Assembly: GCA_028865845.1 (NCBI GenBank)
Contig: JAGWJK010000411.1
Location: forward strand, 1-5,116
DNA from: Rhizobiaceae bacterium
Lineage (GTDB): Bacteria; Pseudomonadota; Alphaproteobacteria; Rhizobiales; Rhizobiaceae
Reading direction: 5' to 3'
DNA: 5,116 bases
Shown: positions 1-5,116 of the stretch, piece after piece
How positions within the stretch are numbered: the first letter of the stretch is position 1
How the letters are laid out: each line of letters begins with the position of its first letter
Program-made: the position numbers and the translations under genes
Notes under the pieces: model-generated
Told to the model about the DNA's origin: nothing
What the model saw: the letters and a program-made list of their open reading frames with translations, nothing else
The model's database searches: none

Positions 1-1
1 G

Positions 2-427
2 CCCGATGGTCTGTTCCGCAAGTACCGCTTCTTTTTCGTCGGAGATGAAATCCTTCCGTATCACCTGGCGATCGGCGACGGCTGGAAGGTGCATCATGCT
101 TCGACGCGCATGGCGAGCGTCGAATGGATGCGCAGGGAAGAAGAGGCCTTTCTTGCCAATCCCGATCGCGTGTTCGGGCCGCAGGGCATGGCCACTCTCG
201 ATGCCATCCGCCGGCAGATCGGTCTCGATTATTTCGGCATCGACTGCTCGCTCGATTCGGAGGGCAGGGTGGTGATCTTCGAGGTCAACGCCTCGATGCT
301 GATCCACATCCACAACCAGAATTTCGAGTACAAGACGCCGCACGTCCAGCGGATCAAGCGGGCCTTTGAGCTGCTTCTGGAGCGTCGCGCGCTGGAATAC
401 CGCGCATCGGTTTCAGCTAACCGATAA
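2..427 (+). CDS. C-terminal part of an ATP-grasp-like protein (5' end outside window)
   Basis: The reading frame is open from the left edge to a TAA at 425-427, giving 141 visible residues. The true start lies upstream, so the GTG and ATG codons inside are not starts. Residues about 74-96 read GLDYFGID, then a short variable stretch, then FEVNASM. This D...E-x-N pattern (D81, E94, N96) is the usual C-terminal metal/ATP-binding end of ATP-grasp folds. The preceding segment (VGDEILPYHLAI, then a basic/acidic helix around RREEEAFL) fits the same fold. From memory, rhizobial and other alphaproteobacterial proteins with tetratricopeptide repeats followed by an ATP-grasp-like domain end this way; the repeat part would be off-window and cannot be confirmed. 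The substrate is unknown. The gene is convergent with hbdA, 28 nt apart. It could equally be a stand-alone ATP-grasp ligase. The fold call is fairly sure and the function is not. Confidence 0.75.
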   Translation, partial: PDGLFRKYRFFFVGDEILPYHLAIGDGWKVHHASTRMASVEWMRREEEAFLANPDRVFGPQGMATLDAIRRQIGLDYFGIDCSLDSEGRVVIFEVNASMLIHIHNQNFEYKTPHVQRIKRAFELLLERRALEYRASVSANR

Positions 428-455
428 TGCCGCTCGCCGACGGCGAAGGTATACC
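428..455. other. Convergent gap with small inverted repeats
   Basis: This 28-nt gap separates the stops of the plus-strand ATP-grasp-like gene and the minus-strand hbdA gene. It holds a short inverted repeat, TCGCC at 434-438 and GGCGA at 442-446 around a 3-nt loop, and next to it the 8-bp palindrome GGTATACC (448-455). Neither is followed by a T-run on either strand, so a classical intrinsic terminator is not supported. The hairpin may still act as a weak bidirectional stop or mRNA end. Confidence 0.3.
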
Positions 456-1337
456 CTAGCGGGTCGGAACGGGCGTCTCGCCGCGATAGTCGTAGAAGCC
501 GCGGCCCGATTTGCGGCCGAGCCAGCCGGCTTCGACGTATTTTACCAGCAGCGGGCAGGGGCGGTATTTGGAATCCGCCAGGCCGTCATGGAGCACCTGC
601 ATGATCGACAGGCAGGTGTCGAGGCCGATGAAGTCGGCAAGCTGCAGCGGGCCCATCGGATGGTTGGCACCGAGCTTCATGGCTGTGTCGATGGCATCGA
701 CCGTGCCGACGCCTTCATAAAGCGTATAGATCGCTTCATTGATCATCGGCAGCAGGATGCGATTGACGATGAAGGCAGGGAAGTCTTCGGCAACCGTGAT
801 CGTCTTGTCGAGCGACTTCACATAGTCCTTGGCGGCAGAGAAGGTCGCTTCCTCGGTTGCGATGCCGCGCACCAGTTCGACCAGTTTCATCACCGGCACC
901 GGGTTCATGAAGTGGATGCCCATGAAGCGCTCCGGCCGGTCGGTCGCGGATGCGAGACGCGTGATCGACAGCGAGGAGGTGTTGGTCGCCAGAATGGCCT
1001 CGGGCTTCAGGACCGGACAGACCTGCGCATAGATCTTGCGCTTGACGCTTTCGTCTTCGGTCGCTGCCTCGATGGCGAGATCGACCTGGGCGAGATCGTT
1101 GAGATCGGCAGAACCGGAGATCAGGGCTAGCGCCGCCTTGCGGTCGCCGTCGCCCATTTTGCCGGAGGAGACCTGGCGGGCCAGATTGCCGTTGATGGTG
1201 GCAAGGCCGCTTTCGATGCGCTCTTGCGACAGGTCGTAGATATGAACCTTGTAGCCGGCCTGAGCCGAGACCTGGGCGATGCCGCAACCCATCTGACCCG
1301 CACCGATAATACCGATCGTTTTCAGCACCGAACTCAT
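456..1337 (-). CDS. hbdA: 3-hydroxybutyryl-CoA (3-hydroxyacyl-CoA) dehydrogenase
   Basis: Cytoplasmic NAD(P)-dependent enzyme interconverting (S)-3-hydroxybutyryl-CoA and acetoacetyl-CoA, used in beta-oxidation and butyrate/PHB-linked metabolism. The protein is 293 residues, normal for the single-function family. The N-terminal Rossmann domain has GAGQMG at residues 12-17 and Asp35 at the end of the second strand, which suggests NAD preference. Catalytic residues align with the human mitochondrial enzyme at a constant offset of 16: Ser121 (NTSSLS), His142 and Glu154 (HFMNP...KLVELV), Asn192 (FIVNR). The C-terminal helical dimerisation domain includes [16 protein letters not shown] and ends in GRGFYDY. 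I chose the ATG at 1337 over the in-frame TTG at 1343 because GGGGAG lies 6 nt before the ATG and directly abuts the TTG. It follows etfBA in the same direction across a 148-nt gap containing a terminator, so it may be partly uncoupled from etfBA. PaaH is an alternative name for the same family. Confidence 0.95.
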   Translation of the reverse strand: MSSVLKTIGIIGAGQMGCGIAQVSAQAGYKVHIYDLSQERIESGLATINGNLARQVSSGKMGDGDRKAALALISGSADLNDLAQVDLAIEAATEDESVKRKIYAQVCPVLKPEAILATNTSSLSITRLASATDRPERFMGIHFMNPVPVMKLVELVRGIATEEATFSAAKDYVKSLDKTITVAEDFPAFIVNRILLPMINEAIYTLYEGVGTVDAIDTAMKLGANHPMGPLQLADFIGLDTCLSIMQVLHDGLADSKYRPCPLLVKYVEAGWLGRKSGRGFYDYRGETPVPTR

Positions 1338-1343
1338 CGCCAA

Positions 1344-1349
1344 CTCCCC
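1344..1349 (-). promoter_or_regulatory. Ribosome binding site of hbdA (decides the start)
   Basis: The minus strand reads GGGGAG, then 6 nt, then ATG (1337-1335). This good Shine-Dalgarno match with proper spacing supports the ATG. It sits immediately next to the upstream TTG at 1343, which rules against that longer start. Confidence 0.7.
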
Positions 1350-1350
1350 G

Positions 1351-1375
1351 GCGGCGCGCTCTTTTGCGGCGCGCC
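1351..1375 (-). repeat. GC-rich inverted and direct repeat in the hbdA leader
   Basis: The 7-nt arms GGCGCGC (1353-1359) and GCGCGCC (1369-1375) can form a hairpin with a 9-nt loop just upstream of the hbdA ribosome binding site. The same stretch also holds GCGGCGCGC twice as a direct repeat (1351-1359 and 1366-1374). The hairpin would lie 3 nt from the Shine-Dalgarno and could influence translation, but no regulatory role is shown. Confidence 0.4.
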
Positions 1376-1390
1376 ATGCTTCTCGTCATA

Positions 1391-1423
1391 AATTTGCCGG
1401 GCTATTTCTAGCCCGGCAAGATT
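1391..1423 (-). other. Strong GAAA-loop hairpin between etfA and hbdA
   Basis: Perfect 11-bp inverted repeat: TTGCCGGGCTA at 1394-1404 and TAGCCCGGCAA at 1409-1419, with 4 loop bases. Three more pairs (1391-1393 with 1421-1423) can form around one bulged base at 1420. On the minus (transcribed) strand the loop is GAAA, a stabilising GNRA tetraloop. The downstream tail on that strand is only weakly U-rich. It could be a backup terminator, an mRNA 3'-end stabiliser for etfBA, or an operator for hbdA; the sequence does not decide between these. Confidence 0.6.
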
Positions 1424-1433
1424 GATAGACCCA

Positions 1434-1474
1434 TAAAGAAAAATTTTCCAGTCTTTCGCATCTGCGAAAACCGG
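1434..1474 (-). terminator. Intrinsic terminator downstream of etfA
   Basis: On the minus strand, 11 nt after the etfA stop, CCGGT-TTTCGCA pairs with TGCGAAA-(G bulge)-ACTGG (hairpin 1448-1474). The 7-bp inner core closes on a tiny loop, and there is one G-U pair and one bulge in the outer stem. The sequence AAAATTTTTCTTT follows immediately (1447-1435), giving a U-rich tail. Position and shape fit a rho-independent terminator for etfBA, which would limit read-through into hbdA. The palindromic core resembles motifs common in rhizobial intergenic regions, so an origin as a dispersed repeat is possible. Confidence 0.65.
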
Positions 1475-1485
1475 AGCGCGGCGTA

Positions 1486-2415
1486 TCAGAGCGCCTTTTC
1501 GAGTTCCGGAAGGGCGTCGAAGAGGTCGGCGACGAGACCGTAATCGGCGATCTGGAAGATCGGCGCTTCCTCGTCCTTGTTGATGGCGACGATGACCTTC
1601 GAGTCCTTCATGCCGGCGAGGTGCTGGATGGCGCCGGAAATGCCGCAGGCGATGTAGAGCTGCGGGGCGACGACCTTACCGGTTTGCCCGACCTGCCAGT
1701 CGTTCGGCGCGTAGCCGGCATCGACGGCAGCGCGCGAGGCGCCGACGGCAGCGCCGAGCTTGTCGGCAACCGGTAGGATGACTTCGCGGAACTTCTCCGC
1801 CGAACCGAGCGCGCGGCCGCCGGAAATGATGATCTTCGCCGAGGTCAGTTCCGGACGGTCGGAGCTGGAGAGCGCATCGGCAACGAAGGTCGACAGGCCC
1901 GGATCGGTGACAGCGGGAATGGCTTCGACAGCAGCCGAGCCGCCTTCCGGCGCGGAGGCGAACGAAGCCGTGCGCACGGTGATCACCTTTTTCGCATCGG
2001 TCGACTGAACCGTCTGGATGGCATTGCCGGCATAGATCGGGCGCTTGAAGGTATCCACGGAAACGACTTCGATGATTTCCGAGATCTGCGCGACGTCGAG
2101 CAGGGCGGCGACGCGCGGCAGGACGTTCTTGCCGACCGAGGTGGCGGCCGAGATGATGGTGTCGTAGCCGCCGGCAAGCGAGACGATGAGGTCGGCCAGC
2201 GGTTCGGCAAGGTTGTTGGCGAGTTCGTCGCTTTCAGCAAGCAGCACCTTGGAGACGCCGGAAAGCTTGGCAGCAGCCTCGGCTGCGCCCTTGGCGTCCT
2301 TGCCGGCCACGAGCACGTGGACATCGCCGCCGATCTTGGAAGCGGCGGTCAAGGCCTTGGCGGTCTGGTCGGAAAGGCTTGCATTGTCGTGGTCAGCCAG
2401 AAGAAGAATGGCCAT
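1486..2415 (-). CDS. etfA: Electron transfer flavoprotein subunit alpha
   Basis: FAD-binding alpha subunit of the soluble ETF heterodimer. It carries electrons from acyl-CoA and related dehydrogenases to ETF:ubiquinone oxidoreductase. The protein is 309 residues, normal for the group that pairs with acyl-CoA dehydrogenases. Residues 1-185 form the N-terminal alpha/beta domain shared with EtfB. Residues about 190-309 form the FAD domain, with SGGRALGS (198-205), [10 protein letters not shown] (225-234), QVGQTGK (241-247), [12 protein letters not shown] (258-269) and [11 protein letters not shown] (277-287). Arg228, Thr245, His265 and Asn279 match the human FAD-contact residues Arg249, Thr266, His286 and Asn300 at a constant offset of 21. 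The start ATG is preceded by GGAAAGGA. It lies 22 nt after the etfB stop, so the two are surely co-transcribed. No bifurcating-type features were sought beyond length and motifs; a classical housekeeping ETF is the natural reading. Confidence 0.97.
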   Translation of the reverse strand: MAILLLADHDNASLSDQTAKALTAASKIGGDVHVLVAGKDAKGAAEAAAKLSGVSKVLLAESDELANNLAEPLADLIVSLAGGYDTIISAATSVGKNVLPRVAALLDVAQISEIIEVVSVDTFKRPIYAGNAIQTVQSTDAKKVITVRTASFASAPEGGSAAVEAIPAVTDPGLSTFVADALSSSDRPELTSAKIIISGGRALGSAEKFREVILPVADKLGAAVGASRAAVDAGYAPNDWQVGQTGKVVAPQLYIACGISGAIQHLAGMKDSKVIVAINKDEEAPIFQIADYGLVADLFDALPELEKAL

Positions 2416-2437
2416 GATTGTTTTCCTTTCCTAATCC

Positions 2438-3187
2438 TTAGAGCACGCCGGCTTCGTTCTTGAGCTTGTCGACGAGTTCGGCCACCGACTTGACCTTGAC
2501 GCCCGCCTTGCGGCCGCCCGGCTCTTCGGTCTTCAGCACCTTCAGGCGCGGCGCGGTGGACACGCCGAAATCGGCCGGCGACTTCTTGTCGAGCGGCTTC
2601 TTCTTGGCCTTCATGATATTCGGCAGGGAAGCATAGCGCGGCTCATTGAGGCGCAGATCGGAGGTGACGACTGCCGGAAGCTTGATCTCGATGGTCTGCA
2701 GGCCGCCATCGACTTCGCGGGTGACGGTTGCCTTGCCGTCGCCGAGTTCGATCTTCGAGGCGAAGGTCGCCTGGGCGGAGCCCAGCAGCGCTGCGAGCAT
2801 CTGGCCGGTCTGGTTCGAATCGTCGTCGATCGCCTGCTTGCCGACGATGATCAGGCCGGGCTGTTCGGCATCGGCGACGCCCTTCAGGATCTTGGCAACG
2901 GCGAGCGGTTCCACGGCGTCGTCGGTCTCGACCAGGATGGCGCGGTCGGCGCCCATGGCGAGTGCGGTGCGCAGCGTTTCTTCGGCCTTCGCCGGTCCGA
3001 TCGAAACGACGACCACTTCCTCGGCCTTGCCGGCTTCCTTCAGCCGCAGCGCTTCCTCGACTGAAATCTCGTCGAACGGATTCATCGACATCTTGACGTT
3101 GGCGAGTTCGACGCCCGTGCCGTCAGGCCGGACACGAATCTTGACGTTGTAATCAACCACCCGCTTCACTGGGACGAGAATCTTCAT
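2438..3187 (-). CDS. etfB: Electron transfer flavoprotein subunit beta
   Basis: Beta subunit of the ETF heterodimer. It binds AMP structurally and contacts partner dehydrogenases. The protein is 249 residues, close to the usual 250. It begins [19 protein letters not shown], typical of the family, and has [16 protein letters not shown] (36-51), the nucleotide-binding [14 protein letters not shown] (116-129) and the ETF-beta signature with recognition loop [20 protein letters not shown] (178-197). Leu188 matches the human anchor Leu195. Lys193 and Lys196 match human Lys200 and Lys203, which are methylated by ETFBKMT. The start ATG has AAGGAAGG about 5 nt upstream. It is the first gene of etfBA, after a 228-nt gap that holds a candidate regulated promoter. 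Confidence 0.97.
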   Translation of the reverse strand: MKILVPVKRVVDYNVKIRVRPDGTGVELANVKMSMNPFDEISVEEALRLKEAGKAEEVVVVSIGPAKAEETLRTALAMGADRAILVETDDAVEPLAVAKILKGVADAEQPGLIIVGKQAIDDDSNQTGQMLAALLGSAQATFASKIELGDGKATVTREVDGGLQTIEIKLPAVVTSDLRLNEPRYASLPNIMKAKKKPLDKKSPADFGVSTAPRLKVLKTEEPGGRKAGVKVKSVAELVDKLKNEAGVL

Positions 3188-3238
3188 GGAATCCTTCCTT
3201 CAACACGATCGCCGGAACCATGCGCTGTTCGGCGCCGC

Positions 3239-3263
3239 TCCATTTGTCGAATGGCGACATGGA
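3239..3263 (-). other. Small hairpin in the etfB leader
   Basis: TCCAT (3239-3243) pairs with ATGGA (3259-3263), and GTCG (3246-3249) pairs with CGAC (3255-3258). Two bases bulge and the loop has 5 nt. It lies about 50 nt upstream of the etfB start in the predicted leader. It could be chance; no function is inferred. Confidence 0.25.
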
Positions 3264-3320
3264 TACGCGTTTTTTTCCCAATTACAACGCTTGGCCGACG
3301 CAAACAGGCAAATTCCTTTA

Positions 3321-3351
3321 GGTATACAAATAACGTTGACGTCAACGTCAT
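3321..3351 (-). promoter_or_regulatory. Candidate etfBA promoter with 19-bp spacer
   Basis: On the minus strand ATGACG (3351-3346, 4 of 6 to TTGACA) and TATACC (3326-3321, 4 of 6 to TATAAT) are separated by 19 nt. This is longer than the normal 17 and is typical of promoters activated by MerR-family regulators, which bind a palindrome in the spacer. A palindrome does occupy that place. Transcription would start near 3314. This is a prediction by eye. Confidence 0.45.
3333..3351. promoter_or_regulatory. Palindromic operator, LiuR/MerR-like
   Basis: ACGTTGACGTCAACGT (3333-3348) is a perfect 16-bp palindrome. An overlapping view, TTGACGT-CA-ACGTCAT (3336-3351), is an inverted repeat of 7-bp arms with one mismatch. 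It resembles the TTNACGT-N2-ACGTNAA type of site reported for LiuR, a MerR-family regulator of branched-chain amino acid and acyl-CoA catabolism in proteobacteria (consensus recalled, not searched). Its place inside a 19-bp promoter spacer fits that mode of control. The regulator itself is not in the window. Confidence 0.5.
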
Positions 3352-3415
3352 AGTTTGCCCGCAATAACGCATGACGCGGATCTGTTCGCCCGGCGGGTAG
3401 CGCGCTCCAGAAGTT

Positions 3416-3994
3416 TTATCGGTTTTTGCCGGGCACCCAGAGCACGTCCGCGCGGCCGCCGTCATTGGCGTGCCGTGCCGCAACGAAGAGGAAATCCGAC
3501 AGGCGATTGACGTATTTGAGCGCTGCGGGGCTGACGCGTTCGCGATCGCTGCGCGACAGGGCGACCATCAGCCGCTCGGCACGCCTGGCGATGGTGCGGG
3601 CAAGGTGCAGATGCGCCGAAGCCGCGCTGCCGGCGGGAAGGACGAACGACCGGAGCGGTTCGAGATCGGCGTTGAGTGTATCGATATCGCGTTCGATGCG
3701 GTCGACCTGTCCGTCGACGATGCGCAAGGGCTCGTAGGCCGGCGGTTCATCGGTCTCAGGAGTCGATAGGTCGGCGCCGAGATCGAATAGGTCGTTCTGT
3801 ATGCGCATCAGCATGGCGTCGAGTTCCGGCATCTCGGCCGTATGCAGCCGGGCGACGCCAATGGCCGAATTGGTCTCGTCGATGGTGCCGTAGGCTTCGA
3901 CGCGCAGATCGTGCTTCAGTCGGCGTGGACCGGAAACGAGGCCGGTGGTGCCGTCATCACCGGTCCTGGTGTAGATCTTGTTGAGCTTGACCAT
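3416..3994 (-). CDS. pduO: PduO-type cob(I)alamin adenosyltransferase
   Basis: Transfers the adenosyl group of ATP to cob(I)alamin, giving adenosylcobalamin, the cofactor of methylmalonyl-CoA mutase among others. Cytoplasmic and trimeric in the family. The protein is 192 residues, full length. The N-terminal ATP-binding segment is KIYTRTGDDGTTGL (6-19), followed by YGTIDETNS (35-43), DLGADLSTP (71-79), RSFVLPAG (115-122), HLHLARTIARRAER (128-141) and YVNRLSDFLFVAAR (161-174). Asp39, Phe117, Arg133 and Arg137 correspond to Asp35, Phe112, Arg128 and Arg132 of Lactobacillus PduO (salt bridge, corrinoid-displacing Phe and ATP-contact residues). It is not the CobO/CobA (P-loop) type, despite the similar activity; the symbol denotes the family, since no propanediol operon is present. 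The start follows the HIG1 gene stop by 13 nt, with a weak CGGAA upstream, so the two are co-transcribed. Confidence 0.95.
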   Translation of the reverse strand: MVKLNKIYTRTGDDGTTGLVSGPRRLKHDLRVEAYGTIDETNSAIGVARLHTAEMPELDAMLMRIQNDLFDLGADLSTPETDEPPAYEPLRIVDGQVDRIERDIDTLNADLEPLRSFVLPAGSAASAHLHLARTIARRAERLMVALSRSDRERVSPAALKYVNRLSDFLFVAARHANDGGRADVLWVPGKNR

Positions 3995-4007
3995 ATGGGT
4001 TCCGCGA

Positions 4008-4211
4008 TCAGGTCGGGCGGCCGCCGCCCGTGAGCCAGAGCGTCAGCATGATCAGAATGACGGCGATGGCTTGAAACAGGACGCGAAGCTGCATCAACCG
4101 GTTTGACAGACTGGGGTTGTCACCCTTCATCATGTTGAACAGGCCGCGGACGAGGACGATCCCGACAAGGCCCATGAAGATGATGGCGGCGATATAGGTA
4201 AAAGTTGACAT
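4008..4211 (-). CDS. HIG1-type twin-transmembrane small protein
   Basis: A 67-residue inner-membrane protein with two predicted helices, about 4-25 (FTYIAAIIFMGLVGIVLV) and about 43-61 (VLFQAIAVILIMLTLWL). A short polar loop rich in basic residues joins them, and the tail is GGGRPT. The loop and start of helix two carry N37...Q41-x-R43-x3-Q47, a partial match to the HIG1 motif QX3(R/H)XRX3Q. Mitochondrial HIG1 proteins (Rcf1/HIGD) attach to cytochrome c oxidase and respiratory supercomplexes; a similar role here is inference. GGGAG lies only 2 nt before the ATG, unusually close, but the next Met (13) would cut into helix one, so the ATG at 4211 is kept. It is 13 nt upstream of the adenosyltransferase gene, a pairing I recall as common in Rhizobiales. 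Confidence 0.88.
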   Translation of the reverse strand: MSTFTYIAAIIFMGLVGIVLVRGLFNMMKGDNPSLSNRLMQLRVLFQAIAVILIMLTLWLTGGGRPT

Positions 4212-4309
4212 TGCTCCCGGCTTTCGACTTCAAGCGCCCGGCACAGGCAAGGCGCGCCTCCAAAAATATTCAGCACACCCCGTTCTCCTCCGAGCGGGCG
4301 CACCGCATG
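4212..4309 (-). other. Gap between SDR and HIG1 genes
   Basis: 98 nt. On the minus strand it holds an AT-rich patch (GAATATTTTTGG, near 4261-4272) and GC-rich sequence on both sides. The patch could be part of a promoter for the HIG1-adenosyltransferase pair, but no clear -35/-10 pair was found. No convincing terminator was seen after the SDR gene, so operon membership of the SDR is open. Confidence 0.3.
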
Positions 4310-5116
4310 CTAATCCAACCGGCGCATCAGACGATAGAAAAGATTAGCCGGCAACAGCCTTTTCAGGAGAACACCCTGCTTGGCAGGCGTGGTCACAAGA
4401 TAGTGCGGACGCGGATTTTTCGCGTTCAAAGCTGATTTTAGCACGTCATAGACCGCTTCGGGTCCCAATTTATGCCGGTTGACCGGTCCTGTGCCATTCA
4501 GCCGCGCCAATTGCCGCCGATATTCCACCGCATGGGCGGAATGTTCGAGGTCGATGTGCTCCTCGATCTTGGCAAGGGCGTTTGCAGTAAAACGCGATGC
4601 GATCGGTCCGGGTTCGATCAGGCTGACATGAATGCCGCTATCCTGCAATTCCATCCGCAGGGTGATCGCCAGTCCCTCCAGCGCGAATTTCGAGGCGGTA
4701 TAAGCGCCGCGGAATCGGTAGGGAATGAGGCCGAGGATCGACGAGCAGTTGACGATGCGGCCTTCACCGTGCCGGCGCATGATCGGAATCACCTGGCGCG
4801 TCAGTTCGTGCCACCCGAAAAGATTCGTCTCGAACTGTTCGCGCAGCACATCGGTTGCGAGATCCTCGACTGCGCCCGGCTGGCCATAGGCGCCGTTGTT
4901 GAAAAGCGCGTCGATCCGCCCGCCGGTTCGGTCGCACACGGCCGCAACCAGCGCGGAGATCGTTTCGGCATTCGTGTAGTCCATCAGCAACGCTTCGATG
5001 CCATCTGCTTCGAGCGGCTCAAGGTCCTTTTCTTTGCGGACCGTCGCGAAAACCCGCCAGCCGTCCGCCTTCAATGCCCGCGCGCAATAAGCGCCGATAC
5101 CGGAGGAGCAACCAGT
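4310..5116 (-). CDS. Short-chain dehydrogenase/reductase (5' end outside window)
   Basis: Classical SDR-fold NAD(P)-dependent oxidoreductase, substrate unknown. The frame stays open to the right edge, giving 268 visible residues ending at a TAG (4312-4310). Only about 5-10 N-terminal residues should be missing. The TTG at 5074 is not the start, because upstream codons still encode the cofactor motif TGCSSGIG (residues 1-8). Other motifs are Asp46 (MDYT, adenine contact), NNGA at 73-76 (variant of NNAG), Asn98, Ser126 (NCSS), Tyr139 and Lys143 (YTASK), so the Asn-Ser-Tyr-Lys tetrad is complete. Arg27-Lys28 just after the second strand (ATVRK) suggests NADP(H) preference. The C-terminus (from about 200) has a proline-containing PHYLVTTPAK segment and a basic helix, common in rhizobial SDRs of this kind. 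It lies 98 nt upstream of the HIG1 gene in the same direction; a functional link is unproven. Confidence 0.9.
   Translation of the reverse strand, partial: TGCSSGIGAYCARALKADGWRVFATVRKEKDLEPLEADGIEALLMDYTNAETISALVAAVCDRTGGRIDALFNNGAYGQPGAVEDLATDVLREQFETNLFGWHELTRQVIPIMRRHGEGRIVNCSSILGLIPYRFRGAYTASKFALEGLAITLRMELQDSGIHVSLIEPGPIASRFTANALAKIEEHIDLEHSAHAVEYRRQLARLNGTGPVNRHKLGPEAVYDVLKSALNAKNPRPHYLVTTPAKQGVLLKRLLPANLFYRLMRRLD

Larger units (their letters stand above)
3188..3415 (-). promoter_or_regulatory. etfB upstream regulatory region
   Basis: This 228-nt non-coding gap lies between the adenosyltransferase stop and the etfB start. It holds a candidate promoter and palindromic operator near 3321-3351, an implied leader of roughly 125 nt, a small leader hairpin and the etfB ribosome binding site (AAGGAAGG on the minus strand). 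I saw no convincing terminator after the adenosyltransferase gene, so read-through into etfBA from upstream is possible in addition to the local promoter. No known riboswitch was recognised. Confidence 0.55.

Noticed and set aside
448..455. GGTATACC palindrome recurring in part as GGTATAC at 3321-3327
   Set aside because: The shared stretch is only 7 nt, one copy lies after a stop codon and the other overlaps a -10 box. Chance is the simplest explanation.
366..1130. Open frame of 254 codons on the plus strand opposite hbdA
   Set aside because: It lies antisense to a clearly real gene with complete catalytic residues. Its product is rich in Arg, Asp, Gly and His with no recognisable motif, as expected for the complement of high-GC coding sequence.
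736..1389. Second long minus-strand frame overlapping hbdA
   Set aside because: It is a frame-shifted shadow of hbdA with an arginine-rich, low-complexity product and no family resemblance.
2646..3152. Open frame of 168 codons on the plus strand opposite etfB
   Set aside because: It is antisense to etfB, with a Ser/Ala-rich product and no ribosome binding site or motif.
3188..3415. Cobalamin riboswitch near the adenosyltransferase gene
   Set aside because: The gap is downstream of that gene, not in its leader, and shows no B12-box-like conserved element. The gene's own upstream space is only 13 nt.
3184..3483. 99-codon minus-strand frame spanning the etfB upstream region
   Set aside because: It overlaps the end of the adenosyltransferase gene in another frame, crosses the promoter and operator, and has no recognisable domain. 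Its stop overlaps the etfB start, but no ribosome binding site supports it.
4205..4435. 76-codon plus-strand frame over the SDR 3' end
   Set aside because: It is antisense to the SDR C-terminus and the gap, with no motif and no conserved feature.

Overview
The window looks like ordinary chromosomal sequence from an alphaproteobacterium of the order Rhizobiales (Rhizobium/Agrobacterium/Sinorhizobium type). The base composition is GC-rich, the proteins read as rhizobial, and the gene order (small HIG1-type membrane protein, PduO-type cobalamin adenosyltransferase, etfB, etfA, 3-hydroxybutyryl-CoA dehydrogenase) is one I recognise from that order. No mobile element, phage gene, CRISPR array, tRNA or rRNA was seen.

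Layout, left to right. Bases 2-427 hold the 3' end of a plus-strand gene whose visible C-terminus has an ATP-grasp-like ending. It converges on the minus-strand hbdA gene with a 28-nt gap. Everything else is on the minus strand and, in transcription order, runs from the right edge: a short-chain dehydrogenase/reductase cut by the right edge (4310-5116), a 67-residue two-helix HIG1-type membrane protein (4008-4211), a PduO-type cob(I)alamin adenosyltransferase (3416-3994), a 228-nt regulatory gap, etfB (2438-3187), etfA (1486-2415), a 148-nt gap with an intrinsic terminator and a second strong hairpin, and hbdA (456-1337).

How the genes work together. EtfA and EtfB form the electron transfer flavoprotein, which takes electrons from acyl-CoA dehydrogenases and passes them to the quinone pool through ETF:quinone oxidoreductase. 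HbdA oxidises (S)-3-hydroxyacyl-CoA later in the same beta-oxidation or butyrate/PHB-linked pathways. The adenosyltransferase makes adenosylcobalamin, the cofactor of methylmalonyl-CoA mutase, which handles the propionyl-CoA produced by branched-chain amino acids and odd-chain fatty acids. The HIG1-type protein may act at the respiratory chain. The block therefore reads as acyl-CoA catabolism feeding respiration (inference from family functions and adjacency).

The most interesting non-coding signal is a perfect 16-bp palindrome (3333-3348) in front of etfB. It overlaps a candidate promoter with a 19-bp spacer, the arrangement typical of MerR-family activation, and it resembles the LiuR-type sites known for acyl-CoA and branched-chain amino acid catabolism genes. 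I found no evidence of a previously undescribed system. All real genes belong to known families with intact key residues.
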